Origin: Gammaproteobacteria bacterium
GTDB lineage: Bacteria > Pseudomonadota > Gammaproteobacteria > SZUA-229
Assembly: GCA_015484935.1 (NCBI GenBank)
Contig: WFUQ01000087.1
Coordinates: 1 to 18,959 of the forward strand
Length of the DNA stretch: 18,959 nucleotides
Direction of reading: 5' to 3'
The position numbers were made by a program, and so were the translations under genes. Each line of letters opens with the position of its first letter. Position 1 is the first letter of the stretch. Shown here piece after piece: positions 1-8,669 of the stretch. A model generated the notes under the pieces. That model was not told the origin of the DNA and ran no database searches. It saw only the letters and a program-made list of their open reading frames with translations.

Positions 1-56
1 TGTCGAAACCGTTTACTCTGGAAGGATTAAAAACGGTTGTCGAGACAGGCCGGTAG
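1..56 (+). CDS. C-terminal tail of a probable response-regulator receiver domain (5' partial)
   Basis: Reading from base 3, the frame gives SKPFTLEGLKTVVETGR and then a TAG stop at 54-56. The Lys-Pro-Phe followed by a short amphipathic helix matches the end of CheY-like receiver domains, where the conserved Lys precedes a cis-proline and the last helix follows. Because the protein stops right after this helix, it would be a single-domain response regulator or the C-terminal receiver of a hybrid histidine kinase. Only 17 residues are visible, so the call rests on the KPF-helix pattern alone. It is co-oriented with the polysaccharide operon and lies 150 nt upstream of it. It could be a regulator of the operon or an unrelated gene. 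Confidence 0.4.
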   Translation, partial: SKPFTLEGLKTVVETGR

Positions 57-134
57 ACAGTGGGAGACCTCCGGAAAAACCGGGGAACAGCACATCAAAG
101 CCTTAAAATATCTCATGCTACAGCTTTTTTGAAC

Positions 135-140
135 TAGAAT
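135..140 (+). promoter_or_regulatory. candidate -10 box of the polysaccharide operon promoter
   Basis: TAGAAT matches five of six bases of the sigma-70 -10 consensus. It sits in the AT-rich part of the only sizeable non-coding stretch upstream of the operon, about 66 nt before the first start codon. No good -35 hexamer is found 16-18 nt upstream (the bases there read around tctcatg), so the promoter may need an activator or may be misplaced. No sigma-54 GG/GC pair was seen. Confidence 0.3.
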
Positions 141-154
141 CACACTATATCCGC

Positions 155-190
155 CATCGGTTCCCTGCGTCATATCGGGCCGATGTTTTT
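155..190 (+). terminator. leader hairpin followed by T5, a possible attenuator
   Basis: CATCGG (155-160) pairs with CCGATG (180-185). Inside it, CCC (163-165) pairs with GGG (177-179), giving a nine-pair stem with a two-base TT bulge and an 11-nt loop. Five T's follow directly at 186-190. This is the shape of a rho-independent terminator. It lies between the candidate -10 box and the ribosome binding site of the first gene, so if real it would attenuate the operon rather than end the upstream gene. The short T-run and the bulge make it a moderate-strength terminator at best. Confidence 0.4.
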
Positions 191-196
191 CGTATT

Positions 197-200
197 GGAG
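197..200 (+). promoter_or_regulatory. ribosome binding site of the first operon gene
   Basis: GGAG lies six bases before the ATG at 207, at good Shine-Dalgarno spacing, and it fixes that start. It follows the T-run of the leader hairpin by only a few bases. Confidence 0.7.
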
Positions 201-206
201 ACTTGA

Positions 207-1622
207 ATGTTAATACCCGTTGTTTTGTCCGGTGGGTCGGGGACACGACTGTGGCCGTTGTCACGAAAGATGCACCCCAAGCAGCTATTACCGTTGCTGG
301 ACGATAATTCACTACTGCAGAATACCCTGGCACGTTTCAATTCCATCGAGATCGAACACGGTATCGTCGTGTGCAATGAAGATTACCGTTTCATGGTGGC
401 CGAGCAGGTCAGGCAGATCTGTTCATACGATACCTCTATCATCCTCGAACCGGTCGGACGCAACACCGCTCCAGCGATCGCGCTGGCAGCATTTCGGGCC
501 ATGCAGGTGGATGATGATGCCAAGCTGATCGTATTGCCTGCCGATCACGATATCCGTGATGTCGAGGCATTCGTCGAGGCTGTCGGTCTTGGTGAGACGG
601 CCTGCGATAACGGTGATATCGTGACATTCGGTGTGGTACCGGGGCATCCTGAAACCGGTTTCGGCTATATCAAGGCGGGTGAGCAGTTGGCCGATTCAGT
701 GTACCGTATCGATTCCTTTGTCGAAAAACCGGATCTTGCTACTGCCGAGAACTACCTTGAGCAGGGCGGTTACTACTGGAATAGCGGCATGTTCATGTTC
801 AGAGCATCCGCCTATCTGGATGCATTGAAACAGTATTCCCCCGAGATACTGGCGGCCTGTGAAGCTGCCATCGAGCAATCTGAAGTCGATATGGATTTTA
901 TCCGGGTCGAAAAGGATGCGTTCGAATCCTCGCCTTCAGATTCCATCGATTACGCCGTGATGGAAAAGGCAGAGAATACCGTGGTCATCCCGGTCGATAT
1001 CGGCTGGAGCGATGTGGGTTCCTTTTCTGCACTGTACGATATTAACGAAAAAGATGATGACGGTAACGCTATCATCGGTGATGTCATCAGTCAGGATGCG
1101 ACGAACTGTTATCTCAGAGCGAATGATAAATTACTGGTCGGCCTGGGTATCGATAACCTGGTCGTGGTCGATACGGATGATGCTCTGCTGGTTGCCAGAA
1201 AAGATAAAGTTCAGGATATCAAATTGATCGTCGACCAGTTGTCACAGTCAGACCGGGAAGAGGCGTTACTGCATAAAAAAGTCTGTCGTCCCTGGGGATG
1301 TTATCAGGGCATCGACGCGGCAGACGGATTCCAGGTCAAACGCATCACCGTCAAACAGGGCGCAGTATTGTCGTTGCAGATGCATCACCATCGTGCCGAG
1401 CACTGGGTGATCGTCAATGGTACGGCCAAGATCACCCGTGGTGATGAAGAATTCACCCTGTATCAAAATGAATCCACCTACATCCCGCTGGGTATGACAC
1501 ATCGGCTGGAGAACATCGGCAAGATTCCGCTGGAACTGATAGAAGTGCAGACAGGTAATTACCTCGGTGAAGATGATATCGTGCGATTTGATGATGTCTA
1601 CGGCAGAAGTGGCGATAAATGA
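207..1622 (+). CDS. manC: mannose-1-phosphate guanylyltransferase / mannose-6-phosphate isomerase (bifunctional)
   Basis: This is a 471-residue type II PMI-GMP enzyme. It isomerises fructose-6-P to mannose-6-P and converts mannose-1-P plus GTP to GDP-mannose in the cytosol. The N-terminal nucleotidyltransferase domain carries the GGSGTRLWPLSR loop (residues 9-20), PADHD (111-115) and FVEKP (171-175). The C-terminal cupin isomerase domain begins near RPWG (361-364) and holds the metal-binding stretch QMHHHRAEHW (391-400). Length and domain order are typical of ManC/AlgA/XanB proteins. A GGAG ribosome binding site supports the ATG. The stop overlaps the next start as ATGA. Phosphomannomutase, needed between the two reactions, is not in the window. 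The exact paralogue name (manC, cpsB or algA) is a matter of convention. Confidence 0.95.
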   Translation: MLIPVVLSGGSGTRLWPLSRKMHPKQLLPLLDDNSLLQNTLARFNSIEIEHGIVVCNEDYRFMVAEQVRQICSYDTSIILEPVGRNTAPAIALAAFRAMQVDDDAKLIVLPADHDIRDVEAFVEAVGLGETACDNGDIVTFGVVPGHPETGFGYIKAGEQLADSVYRIDSFVEKPDLATAENYLEQGGYYWNSGMFMFRASAYLDALKQYSPEILAACEAAIEQSEVDMDFIRVEKDAFESSPSDSIDYAVMEKAENTVVIPVDIGWSDVGSFSALYDINEKDDDGNAIIGDVISQDATNCYLRANDKLLVGLGIDNLVVVDTDDALLVARKDKVQDIKLIVDQLSQSDREEALLHKKVCRPWGCYQGIDAADGFQVKRITVKQGAVLSLQMHHHRAEHWVIVNGTAKITRGDEEFTLYQNESTYIPLGMTHRLENIGKIPLELIEVQTGNYLGEDDIVRFDDVYGRSGDK

Positions 1623-2551
1623 AAGCATTGATAACAGGCGGGGCGGGTTTCATCGGTTCACATATCGCTGATAGATTGTTGTCTGATGGGCATGAAGTGA
1701 TCGTGCTCGATGATTTCTCAACCGGTCATCGTGAAAATCTACAGCAGCATGACAGATTGACTGTGGTTGAGGGCTGTATCAGTGATTTCGCTCTGGTGAA
1801 GTCGCTGACAGAAAATGTCAACTGGATATTCCATAAGGCAGCGGTTGCATCTGTACAGAAAACCATCTTTGATCCGCTCGGTTCGCATGTCATCAATTAC
1901 ACCGGTACGCTCAATATCCTGGAAGCGGCACGATTGAACAAGGTCGAACGTGTCGTGTTTGCATCGAGCGCAGCACTCTATGGTGATGCACCTGAATTGC
2001 CTAAGACAGAAGATATGTTACCGGTCACACTGTCACCCTATGCGGTAGATAAACTGGCATCAGAGAAAGCCTGTGGCATGTATTACACGCTGTATGGTGT
2101 AGAGACTGTATGCCTGCGTTACTTCAATGTTTACGGTCCCCGACAGGATCCTTCGTCGCCTTATTCCGGTGTGATTTCGATCTTCGCCGACAAACTCGAT
2201 GCAGGACAGACACCGACAATATATGGTGATGGTTCGCAGACACGTGATTTTATCTACATCAGTGATGTGGTCGAGGCGAACATGCGAGCGGTCGTCAGTG
2301 ATGAGGCAGTCGGCAGATTTATGAATGTCGCTACCGGTGTGCAGACCACGCTCAACGAATTATTGCAGGTATTCTGCGACATAAAACATCGCGGGTTTTC
2401 TGCCAACTATGAACAAGCTCGAAAAGGCGATATCAGGGAGTCCTATGCAAATATCGAAACAGCAATGAGAGTACTGGATTGGCAGCCGACAGTTGAACTT
2501 CGGCAGGGCCTGACTACTTTGTGTACTAGTGAAGTGAAGCAAGCAATATGA
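1619..2551 (+). CDS. UDP-N-acetylglucosamine 4-epimerase-like SDR protein (WbpP/TviC type)
   Basis: This 310-residue extended short-chain dehydrogenase/reductase has the NAD-binding GGAGFIG loop (residues 7-13), the serine-rich SSAALYG stretch (116-122) and the catalytic Tyr141-x3-Lys145 pair (YAVDK). The segment [16 protein letters not shown] (170-185) is characteristic of WbpP/TviC-like epimerases, which interconvert UDP-GlcNAc/GalNAc or their uronic acids. Its start overlaps the manC stop (ATGA), and its own stop overlaps the next gene in the same way. The partner gene is a UDP-HexNAc 6-dehydrogenase, as in the Vi antigen (tviB/tviC) and P. aeruginosa O6 (wbpO/wbpP) loci. I therefore infer that the pair makes a UDP-HexNAc uronic acid, probably UDP-GalNAcA. 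Plain UDP-glucose 4-epimerase activity cannot be excluded. Confidence 0.85.
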   Translation: MKALITGGAGFIGSHIADRLLSDGHEVIVLDDFSTGHRENLQQHDRLTVVEGCISDFALVKSLTENVNWIFHKAAVASVQKTIFDPLGSHVINYTGTLNILEAARLNKVERVVFASSAALYGDAPELPKTEDMLPVTLSPYAVDKLASEKACGMYYTLYGVETVCLRYFNVYGPRQDPSSPYSGVISIFADKLDAGQTPTIYGDGSQTRDFIYISDVVEANMRAVVSDEAVGRFMNVATGVQTTLNELLQVFCDIKHRGFSANYEQARKGDIRESYANIETAMRVLDWQPTVELRQGLTTLCTSEVKQAI

Positions 2552-3852
2552 AACAAGAATTAATCAATAAATTGGATGACAGATCAGCGGTGATCGGTAT
2601 CGTCGGTCTGGGTTACGTCGGTATACCGCTGGCGATACGATATGCAGAAGTGGGCTACAAAGTTGTCGGTTTCGATATCGACGATGAAAAAGCTGAGAAG
2701 ATTTCAGCTGGTAAGACTTACATTAAACATATCCCTGATGAAGCAATTCAAGGTGCGGTCGATAAAGGTTTCGAAGCAACCACCGATTTCTCCCGCGCGG
2801 GGGAGGTCGATGCGCTGATACTGTGTGTACCGACACCGCTGGATCTGCATCGTGAACCGGACCTGAGTTACGTGACAGATACCATGGACAGCCTGGTGCC
2901 ATATATCAGAAAAGGTCATGTGGTATCGCTGGAGAGTACGACGTATCCCGGCACCACCGATGAAGAGCTTAAACCACGCGCTGAATCGGGTGGCTTGAGT
3001 GTCGGTAAAGATATCTTTCTGGTGTATTCTCCTGAACGTGAAGACCCGGGTAATCCGGATTTTGTGACTCGGACCATCCCGAAAGTGTGTGGTGGCGATA
3101 CTGAAGCCTGCCGTGAAGTGGGTGTAGCGCTGTATGGGCAGGTGATTGATAAAGTCGTTGCAGTGAGTTCGACACGTGCAGCCGAGATGACGAAGTTGCT
3201 GGAAAATATACACCGTGCGATCAATATCGGGCTGGTCAACGAGATGAAGATTGTGGCAGACCGAATGGATATCGATATCTATGAAGTGATCGATGCGGCT
3301 GCGACCAAACCTTTCGGCTTCGTACCGTATTATCCCGGCCCGGGGCTGGGCGGACACTGTATCCCCATCGACCCGTTCTACCTGACCTGGAAGGCACGCG
3401 AATACGGTGTCAATACCCGTTTCATCGAGCTGGCCGGTGAGGTCAACAGCGCCATGCCGGAATATGTGTTGAGTAAGGTGATGTACGGCCTGAACAGCCA
3501 TAAGAAATCCATCAATGGCAGCAAGATCCTGATGCTGGGTATCGCCTACAAGAAAAATGTGGATGATATGCGAGAATCACCCTCGGTCGAGATTATGCAA
3601 TTGCTGCAGAATGAAGGGGCGGAGGTAGACTATTCTGACCCGTATGTGCCTGTTTTCCCGAAGATGAGGCGTTACAGCTTCGATCTCAAGACGGTGGAGA
3701 TCACCGCGCAGAGTCTCAAAGATTACGATTGTGTCGTGGTCGGGACCGATCATGATGATTTCGACTACGACCTGATACGGGAATCATCTGCTATGATTAT
3801 TGATACGAGAGGGATGTATCGCGGCAAATATGCCAATGTGGTACATGCCTGA
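2548..3852 (+). CDS. UDP-N-acetyl-D-glucosamine 6-dehydrogenase-like (WbpA/WbpO/TviB family)
   Basis: This 434-residue nucleotide-sugar dehydrogenase oxidises C6 of a UDP-sugar to a carboxylate using two NAD+. It shows the Rossmann loop GLGYVG (residues 20-25), the YSPERE segment (160-165), the TKLLEN lysine region (215-220) and the catalytic Cys271 in [16 protein letters not shown]. The GGHCIPIDP form, together with EREDPGN, points to UDP-HexNAc dehydrogenases rather than UDP-glucose dehydrogenases, which have GGSCFPKD as in the next gene. The start overlaps the preceding epimerase as ATGA, implying coupled translation of the pair. A 35-nt gap with a T7 run but no stem separates it from ugd. 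The exact substrate (GlcNAc or GalNAc) is not decidable from sequence alone. Confidence 0.9.
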   Translation: MKQELINKLDDRSAVIGIVGLGYVGIPLAIRYAEVGYKVVGFDIDDEKAEKISAGKTYIKHIPDEAIQGAVDKGFEATTDFSRAGEVDALILCVPTPLDLHREPDLSYVTDTMDSLVPYIRKGHVVSLESTTYPGTTDEELKPRAESGGLSVGKDIFLVYSPEREDPGNPDFVTRTIPKVCGGDTEACREVGVALYGQVIDKVVAVSSTRAAEMTKLLENIHRAINIGLVNEMKIVADRMDIDIYEVIDAAATKPFGFVPYYPGPGLGGHCIPIDPFYLTWKAREYGVNTRFIELAGEVNSAMPEYVLSKVMYGLNSHKKSINGSKILMLGIAYKKNVDDMRESPSVEIMQLLQNEGAEVDYSDPYVPVFPKMRRYSFDLKTVEITAQSLKDYDCVVVGTDHDDFDYDLIRESSAMIIDTRGMYRGKYANVVHA

Positions 3853-3887
3853 TAAATTTTTTTGAAACTTAAAATACTGGATTTAAC

Positions 3888-5192
3888 ATGAATGTAGTAA
3901 TGATCGGGTCTGGCTATGTTGGCCTTGTTTCCGGCGCCTGTTTTGCAGAATTCGGCGCCAATGTCACCTGTGTCGATAAAGATGAATCTAAGATAAATGC
4001 GCTGCTCAACGGTGAGATACCGATCTATGAACCCGGACTGGATGAGCTGGTTGCACGTGGTGTCGCAGCAAACAAGTTGAGTTTCTCGCTCGATCTTGAG
4101 CAGGCGGTGGGTGAGGCTGATCTGGTCTTCATCGCAGTCGGTACACCGACACGTCGTGGCGATGGGCATGCGGATCTGCAATATGTCTACGCAGCTGCAG
4201 AAGAAGTGGCAACCTATCTCAAGGGCTATACAGTCATCGTGGACAAATCCACCGTACCGGTCGGTACAGCGAGACAGGTTTCAAGACTGGTCAGTGCAGC
4301 CAATCCGGATGCGGATTACGATGTTGCATCCAACCCTGAGTTTTTACGCGAAGGCTCAGCCATCGATGATTTCATGAGACCGGACAGGGTCGTGCTCGGG
4401 GTAGAATCCGAGCGAGCGGAAGCCAGTCTGAGAGAACTGTATCGACCTCTCAATCTGATCGAAGCGCCCATCCATGTTACTAATCTGGAAAGTGCCGAGT
4501 TGATCAAATATGCCTCCAATGCGTTTCTGGCGACCAAGATCAGTTTCATCAACGAGATATCACAGCTGTGTGAAAAAGTGGGTGCCGATGTGCATTCCAT
4601 CGCAAAAGGCATGGGGCTGGATGGTCGTATCGGCAAAAAATTCCTGCATGCCGGCCCCGGTTATGGTGGCTCTTGTTTCCCCAAAGACACACTGGCATTG
4701 ATACGTATCGCACAGGAGCATGGTTGTTCGAGTCGAATCGTCGAATCAGTCGTCGAGGTGAATGCATCACAGAAAGCCAGAATGGTATCGAAGATACGGG
4801 AAGCACTGGGTGGCTCTGAAGCAGACAAAACCATCGCCGTATTGGGGCTCACATTCAAACCGGAAACAGATGATATGCGTGATTCTCCTGCGCTCGCAAT
4901 CCTGCCAGCGTTGGCAGATAAAGGTGCCGTAATCAATGCGCATGATCCGGAAGGCGTGAAGGAAGCCAAACCGTTACTGCCGACGACGATAAATTATTGT
5001 GATTCAATCGATGAAGCGGTGAAGTCGGCCGATGCTGTCGTGTTGATGACCGAGTGGAATCAGTACCGTGGACTTGATCTGGCGCGGCTCAAAGAAACGA
5101 TGAACGGGAACGTATTCGTCGATTTACGAAATGTATACGAGAAAGGCATGATGGAAGAAGCCGGTTTTGAATACTGCTGTGTAGGACGTTAG
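3888..5192 (+). CDS. ugd: UDP-glucose 6-dehydrogenase
   Basis: This 434-residue cytosolic enzyme makes UDP-glucuronate from UDP-glucose and 2 NAD+. Visible motifs are GSGYVG (residues 7-12), VDKSTVPVGT (118-127), NPEFLREG (149-156), LIKYASNA with the active-site Lys207, and the catalytic Cys263 in GGSCFPKD. The length is typical of the short bacterial Ugd/TuaD/RkpK class. GGA at 3877-3879 precedes the ATG at workable spacing. It is paralogous to the dehydrogenase just upstream but diverged in its active-site motif, so the locus makes two distinct uronic acids. The UDP-glucuronate epimerase that would use its product starts 6 nt downstream. Confidence 0.94.
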   Translation: MNVVMIGSGYVGLVSGACFAEFGANVTCVDKDESKINALLNGEIPIYEPGLDELVARGVAANKLSFSLDLEQAVGEADLVFIAVGTPTRRGDGHADLQYVYAAAEEVATYLKGYTVIVDKSTVPVGTARQVSRLVSAANPDADYDVASNPEFLREGSAIDDFMRPDRVVLGVESERAEASLRELYRPLNLIEAPIHVTNLESAELIKYASNAFLATKISFINEISQLCEKVGADVHSIAKGMGLDGRIGKKFLHAGPGYGGSCFPKDTLALIRIAQEHGCSSRIVESVVEVNASQKARMVSKIREALGGSEADKTIAVLGLTFKPETDDMRDSPALAILPALADKGAVINAHDPEGVKEAKPLLPTTINYCDSIDEAVKSADAVVLMTEWNQYRGLDLARLKETMNGNVFVDLRNVYEKGMMEEAGFEYCCVGR

Positions 5193-5198
5193 AAGATT

Positions 5199-6209
5199 AT
5201 GAAGATACTGGTGACTGGTGCCGCAGGTTTTATCGGTAGTAATGTGTCAAGAGTGCTGCTAGAGCGTGGTGATGAAGTTGTCGGTATCGATAACCTCAAC
5301 GATTATTACGAAGTACAACTCAAACTTGACCGCCTCAAGACGATAGAGGACTACGATAGATTCACCTTCATCAAGATGGATATGTCCGATCGTGATGCCG
5401 TCGAGAAACTGTTCAAAGAACATGATATACAGAGAGTATTCAATTCGGCTGCCCAGGCAGGCGTGCGCTACTCGCTGAAGAATCCACACGCCTATGTCGA
5501 TAGCAACCTTGTCGGCTTCGTGAATATTCTCGAAGGTTGCAGGCACACGGGAGTCGAGCATCTTGCATATGCGAGTAGTTCGAGTGTCTACGGCGCCAAT
5601 ACGCAGATGCCGTTCAGCGTGTCACATAATGTCGATCATCCGGTCAGCTTGTATGCGGCCACAAAAAAATCAGGTGAGTTGATGGCGCATTGCTACAGTC
5701 ATCTGTATGACATCCCGACCACCGGGCTACGCTTTTTCACTGTGTACGGACCGATGGGTAGACCGGATATGTCTCCCTCATTGTTCGCGGATGCGATGCT
5801 CAATGGCAGACCGATCAATGTCTTCAACGAAGGCAAGATGATGCGTGACTTTACCTACATCGATGATATCGTCGAAGGTGTAGTCAGGGTGATAGACAAG
5901 ATCGCTACCCCCGACGAAAATTACGATTCCGATAATCCCGACCCGTCGACCAGTTATGCTCCGTTCCGAGTCTACAATATCGGCAATAACGAACCTGTAC
6001 AGCTGATGGAGTTCATCGAAACCATCGAAGACGCTATCGGCTGCAAAGCCGAAAAAGTGATGATGGGTATGCAGGATGGTGATGTCGTCGCGACATACGC
6101 AAACATCGATTCATTGTACGAAGCAGTGGGTTTTAAGCCGGAGACAACATTGAAGGACGGGATCGGCAAGTTTATTGCGTGGTATAAAGAATATTACGGC
6201 TTCAGCTAG
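5199..6209 (+). CDS. UDP-glucuronate 4-epimerase
   Basis: This 336-residue extended SDR has the GAAGFIG NAD loop (residues 7-13), AAQAGVRYSL (84-93), SSSSVYG (126-132), the catalytic Tyr152-x3-Lys156 pair (YAATK) and RFFTVYGPMGRPDMS (178-192). The last motif, with AQAGVRYS, is the signature of the UDP-glucuronate 4-epimerases (Cap1J/LpsL/GAE family) that convert UDP-GlcA to UDP-GalA. It lies 6 nt after ugd, which makes its substrate, and this supports the call. An AGAAG stretch just upstream can serve as its ribosome binding site. It is the last gene of the GC-richer precursor block; base composition shifts clearly after its stop. Confidence 0.92.
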   Translation: MKILVTGAAGFIGSNVSRVLLERGDEVVGIDNLNDYYEVQLKLDRLKTIEDYDRFTFIKMDMSDRDAVEKLFKEHDIQRVFNSAAQAGVRYSLKNPHAYVDSNLVGFVNILEGCRHTGVEHLAYASSSSVYGANTQMPFSVSHNVDHPVSLYAATKKSGELMAHCYSHLYDIPTTGLRFFTVYGPMGRPDMSPSLFADAMLNGRPINVFNEGKMMRDFTYIDDIVEGVVRVIDKIATPDENYDSDNPDPSTSYAPFRVYNIGNNEPVQLMEFIETIEDAIGCKAEKVMMGMQDGDVVATYANIDSLYEAVGFKPETTLKDGIGKFIAWYKEYYGFS

Positions 6210-6232
6210 CACTGAGTGATAAGGCGTAAGTA

Positions 6233-7828
6233 GTGCTAGAAGAAAAACCTGACCAGCAAAAAGTGAATCTACATAGTAGTGCGGAAGAGGATGTTCCAGA
6301 CGGTGAGGTTAAAACTCGTGCTGTAAGAGGCGTGGCTAGTCTGTTTGCTCGTCAGGGCGTGCTTCGATTGCTAGGCTTCTTCGGTATGTTGGTGTTAGCG
6401 AGAATACTAACGCCAGAAATGTTTGGTGTATTTGCGATAGCAAATTTTGTAGTTATATTTTTTGAGGAAGTTAGCAGTCTGGGTCTGTCGGCGGCTCTGC
6501 TGCGTAAAAAAGAGAACGTTACTGAAATAGAATTACGTACGGTCTTTTTTTTGCAGCAAGGAGTGGTCGGCGTATCATTGATAGCCATTCTGGTTTTAGC
6601 TCCTTATATAGCCAGTCATTACGAGCTGGATGCAGATTATATCTGGTTGATACGAGTGCTTGGGATTGCATTGTTTCTTGCCTCGCTCAAGACGATCCCG
6701 TCCATATTATTACAGAGACAGCTGCGACATGATTTGCTTGCTGTTTCTGAAGTTGCTGAGTATCTGGTGTATATAACGATAGCGGTTACCATGGCCTTGC
6801 TTGATTACGGTGTATGGTCGCTGGTTGTGGCAACATTGTTACGTGGACTTGTTGGTGTAATAATTTTGTTCAGGATGTCGTGGTGGACTCCAGCGTTTGG
6901 GTTTGATATGCGCACCGCAAAGGAGATTCTGCGGTTTGGGCTACCGATTCAGTTGGGTAACTTCTCAGCACTTGCAAATAATGCGGTAGTTCCAGTGGTG
7001 GTTGGGTCGTATCTTGGTACATCTGCCGTTGGGTTAGTTAATTTTGCCAAGAAATTGCTTGATGCGATAGCTCACCAACCACTGATACTGATAGGGAAAG
7101 TGCAATTGCGTGTGTTCGGGCGAGTTCAGGATGAGCCTGAACGTCTGGTGAGGTTGGTGGAGACGAGTCTGTTTATAGGTGGGTTGGTTACATTTTATAT
7201 GCTCGCAATGTTTGTTTCGCAGGCGGAATTATTTATAAATCTGGTGGTGACAGACAAGTGGAGTGAATCATTAAGTCTCATCTATATTGCGGTTCCAGGC
7301 TATATGGCGTTTGTGGTTTTGATGCCGTATCTTCAAGTGCTTAAAGCGACTGGTGATGCTATTACACCACTGATAGCGCTGACTGCCCGATTTATCCTGC
7401 AGGTACTTATATTTTTAAGTATTGTTGCGGATGCTGAACTCAAAGGCTACGCTGTGGCGCTGGTGATTGCGATATTCGTTACCGTCCCGTACATAACCTA
7501 TAAGGTACACAAAATCATCAGGCCAAAGTTGGTGGAAAACATAGTGCCATCATTGCTATCCGGAATGATTGCAGGAGTGTCAGCGTATGCGCTGGCTCAC
7601 GTATACTATGGGTTTGTTGGTATGGTCGTTGGTATTGTTTTGGGTACGATAGTGTATTTTTCGGTTCTTGGTGTGCTGTGTGGTGTAAAAGCGGGTGGTG
7701 AAATCAGCAGGATGCTTTCAGCTGTCGCGCCAGGTTCGAGCCGCATCATGGCGATGTCAAAATATCTGGAGAATGTATTCATTCGCCTGGATTTTTCACA
7801 TAGGCGTGCGACTGATGCTGAGTTGTAA
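6233..7828 (+). CDS. Wzx-type polysaccharide flippase (MOP superfamily, WzxC/ExoT-like)
   Basis: This 531-residue polytopic inner-membrane protein has an acidic hydrophilic N-terminus (about residues 1-28), followed by a dozen or more hydrophobic segments. The opening of the membrane domain, AVRGVASLFARQGVLRLLGF with LARILTPEMFGVFAIANF soon after, is typical of the polysaccharide-synthase/WzxC families that move lipid-linked repeat units to the periplasm. The start is GTG, chosen because AAGG (6221-6224) lies 8 nt before it; no ATG is available near the N-terminus. The gene is clearly AT-richer than its upstream neighbours (19 G+C of 60 in 6421-6480, against 35 of 60 in 4081-4140 in ugd), suggesting separate ancestry. 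No Wzy polymerase accompanies it here. Confidence 0.88.
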   Translation: MLEEKPDQQKVNLHSSAEEDVPDGEVKTRAVRGVASLFARQGVLRLLGFFGMLVLARILTPEMFGVFAIANFVVIFFEEVSSLGLSAALLRKKENVTEIELRTVFFLQQGVVGVSLIAILVLAPYIASHYELDADYIWLIRVLGIALFLASLKTIPSILLQRQLRHDLLAVSEVAEYLVYITIAVTMALLDYGVWSLVVATLLRGLVGVIILFRMSWWTPAFGFDMRTAKEILRFGLPIQLGNFSALANNAVVPVVVGSYLGTSAVGLVNFAKKLLDAIAHQPLILIGKVQLRVFGRVQDEPERLVRLVETSLFIGGLVTFYMLAMFVSQAELFINLVVTDKWSESLSLIYIAVPGYMAFVVLMPYLQVLKATGDAITPLIALTARFILQVLIFLSIVADAELKGYAVALVIAIFVTVPYITYKVHKIIRPKLVENIVPSLLSGMIAGVSAYALAHVYYGFVGMVVGIVLGTIVYFSVLGVLCGVKAGGEISRMLSAVAPGSSRIMAMSKYLENVFIRLDFSHRRATDAEL

Positions 7829-7879
7829 AGTTTGGCCTATATGGCAGTTGTGGATTTTTATTATTACGAGTATTTGATT

Positions 7880-8638
7880 ATGATAAAACAATTTATTAAG
7901 AAAGAGCTTAAAAAACGAGGCTATGCATATGCTGGTGAGGGTGCTGGTTGGCCGGATGTGGAAAAGGAGTTCTTTTCTATATTTGAGAGATGTAAACCAT
8001 ACTCACTTACCTCATTTGAACGTATGTATGCTCTGTATAAGGCAGTTAAATATATAATAGAAAATGATATAGATGGTGACTTCGTCGAGTGTGGAGTATG
8101 GAAGGGCGGCAGTGTGATGCTCATGGCTATCGTCCTGTCTGAACTGGGTGTTAAAGATAGAAAAATCTATATGTATGATACATATGAAGGGATGACTGAG
8201 CCAACGGAAAAAGATGTGAACTTTGCTGGCACCCTGGCGAAGAATAAATGGGAAGATGGCAGGAAAGATGATGGTACGTCTGACTGGTGTTATTCCTCAC
8301 TTGACGAGGTAAAGGCGAATCTTTCGCAAGTTGATTACCCCGATGATAACTTCATTATTGTTCAAGGCATGGTGGAGGATACTATCCCGGGCACCGTGCC
8401 TGATAAAATATCATTGTTGCGCCTGGATACGGACCTGTATGATTCTACCTTGCATGAGTTGAGAAACATGTATCCGTTATTGGTGAATGGTGGTGTTCTT
8501 ATAATTGATGATTATGGTCATTGGCGAGGGTCAAGAGAGGCTACGGACCAGTATTTTGAAGAAACAAAATCACCTGTATTCTTGAGTCGCATAGATTACG
8601 CAGGAAGACTGGTCATCAAGTGTGACGGGGTTGGCTGA
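7880..8638 (+). CDS. TylF/macrocin-O-methyltransferase-like SAM-dependent methyltransferase
   Basis: This 252-residue protein matches the TylF family, whose members methylate sugar hydroxyls with SAM and a divalent metal. It shows the SAM-binding FVECGVWKGGS stretch (residues 68-78), YMYDTYEGM (97-105), the metal-binding-type acidic motif RLDTDLYDST (181-190) and IIDDYGHWRG (208-217). I chose the ATG at 7880 because it is preceded by ACGAG at suitable spacing and begins a normal family N-terminus. The reading frame can be extended to a TTG at 7832 or an ATG at 7841, but the extra residues are a low-complexity, Tyr-rich stretch without a ribosome binding site. It probably O-methylates a sugar of the repeat unit, before or after assembly. 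It is AT-rich like the preceding flippase gene. Confidence 0.8.
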   Translation: MIKQFIKKELKKRGYAYAGEGAGWPDVEKEFFSIFERCKPYSLTSFERMYALYKAVKYIIENDIDGDFVECGVWKGGSVMLMAIVLSELGVKDRKIYMYDTYEGMTEPTEKDVNFAGTLAKNKWEDGRKDDGTSDWCYSSLDEVKANLSQVDYPDDNFIIVQGMVEDTIPGTVPDKISLLRLDTDLYDSTLHELRNMYPLLVNGGVLIIDDYGHWRGSREATDQYFEETKSPVFLSRIDYAGRLVIKCDGVG

Positions 8639-8660
8639 TAATACTCGTGAGCATAATGGC

Positions 8661-8669
8661 TGGTATGAT
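8661..8669 (+). promoter_or_regulatory. possible internal extended -10 promoter
   Basis: TGGTATGAT fits the extended -10 form TGnTATAAT with one mismatch. It lies in the 79-nt gap after the methyltransferase gene, the largest gap in the operon, about 48 nt before the next start codon. No convincing -35 hexamer accompanies it. The call rests on one short match in AT-rich DNA and is weak. Confidence 0.2.

Noticed and set aside
48..60. CGGTAG core resembling the ops/JUMPstart element used by RfaH
   Set aside because: The match is incomplete, includes the stop codon of the upstream reading frame, and lies before the candidate -10 box, so it would not be in the operon transcript.
69..85. Small hairpin CTCCGG-A5-CCGGGG as a terminator for the upstream gene
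   Set aside because: The six-pair stem includes one G-T pair and is followed by a purine-rich stretch, not by T's, so it does not look like an intrinsic terminator.
2704..3501. 265-codon minus-strand open frame opposite the UDP-HexNAc dehydrogenase gene
   Set aside because: It lies wholly antisense to a gene with intact catalytic motifs, its protein is His/Arg/Cys-rich without recognisable domains, and no ribosome binding site or neighbour supports it. It is a shadow frame.
3857..3863. T7 run between the two dehydrogenase genes as a terminator
   Set aside because: No stable stem directly precedes it; only short four-pair hairpins 10-20 nt away. The downstream genes belong to the same pathway.
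7832..7879. N-terminal extension of the methyltransferase from a TTG or ATG upstream
   Set aside because: The added residues are a Tyr-rich stretch unlike the family, with no ribosome binding site. The ATG at 7880 has one and gives a normal N-terminus.
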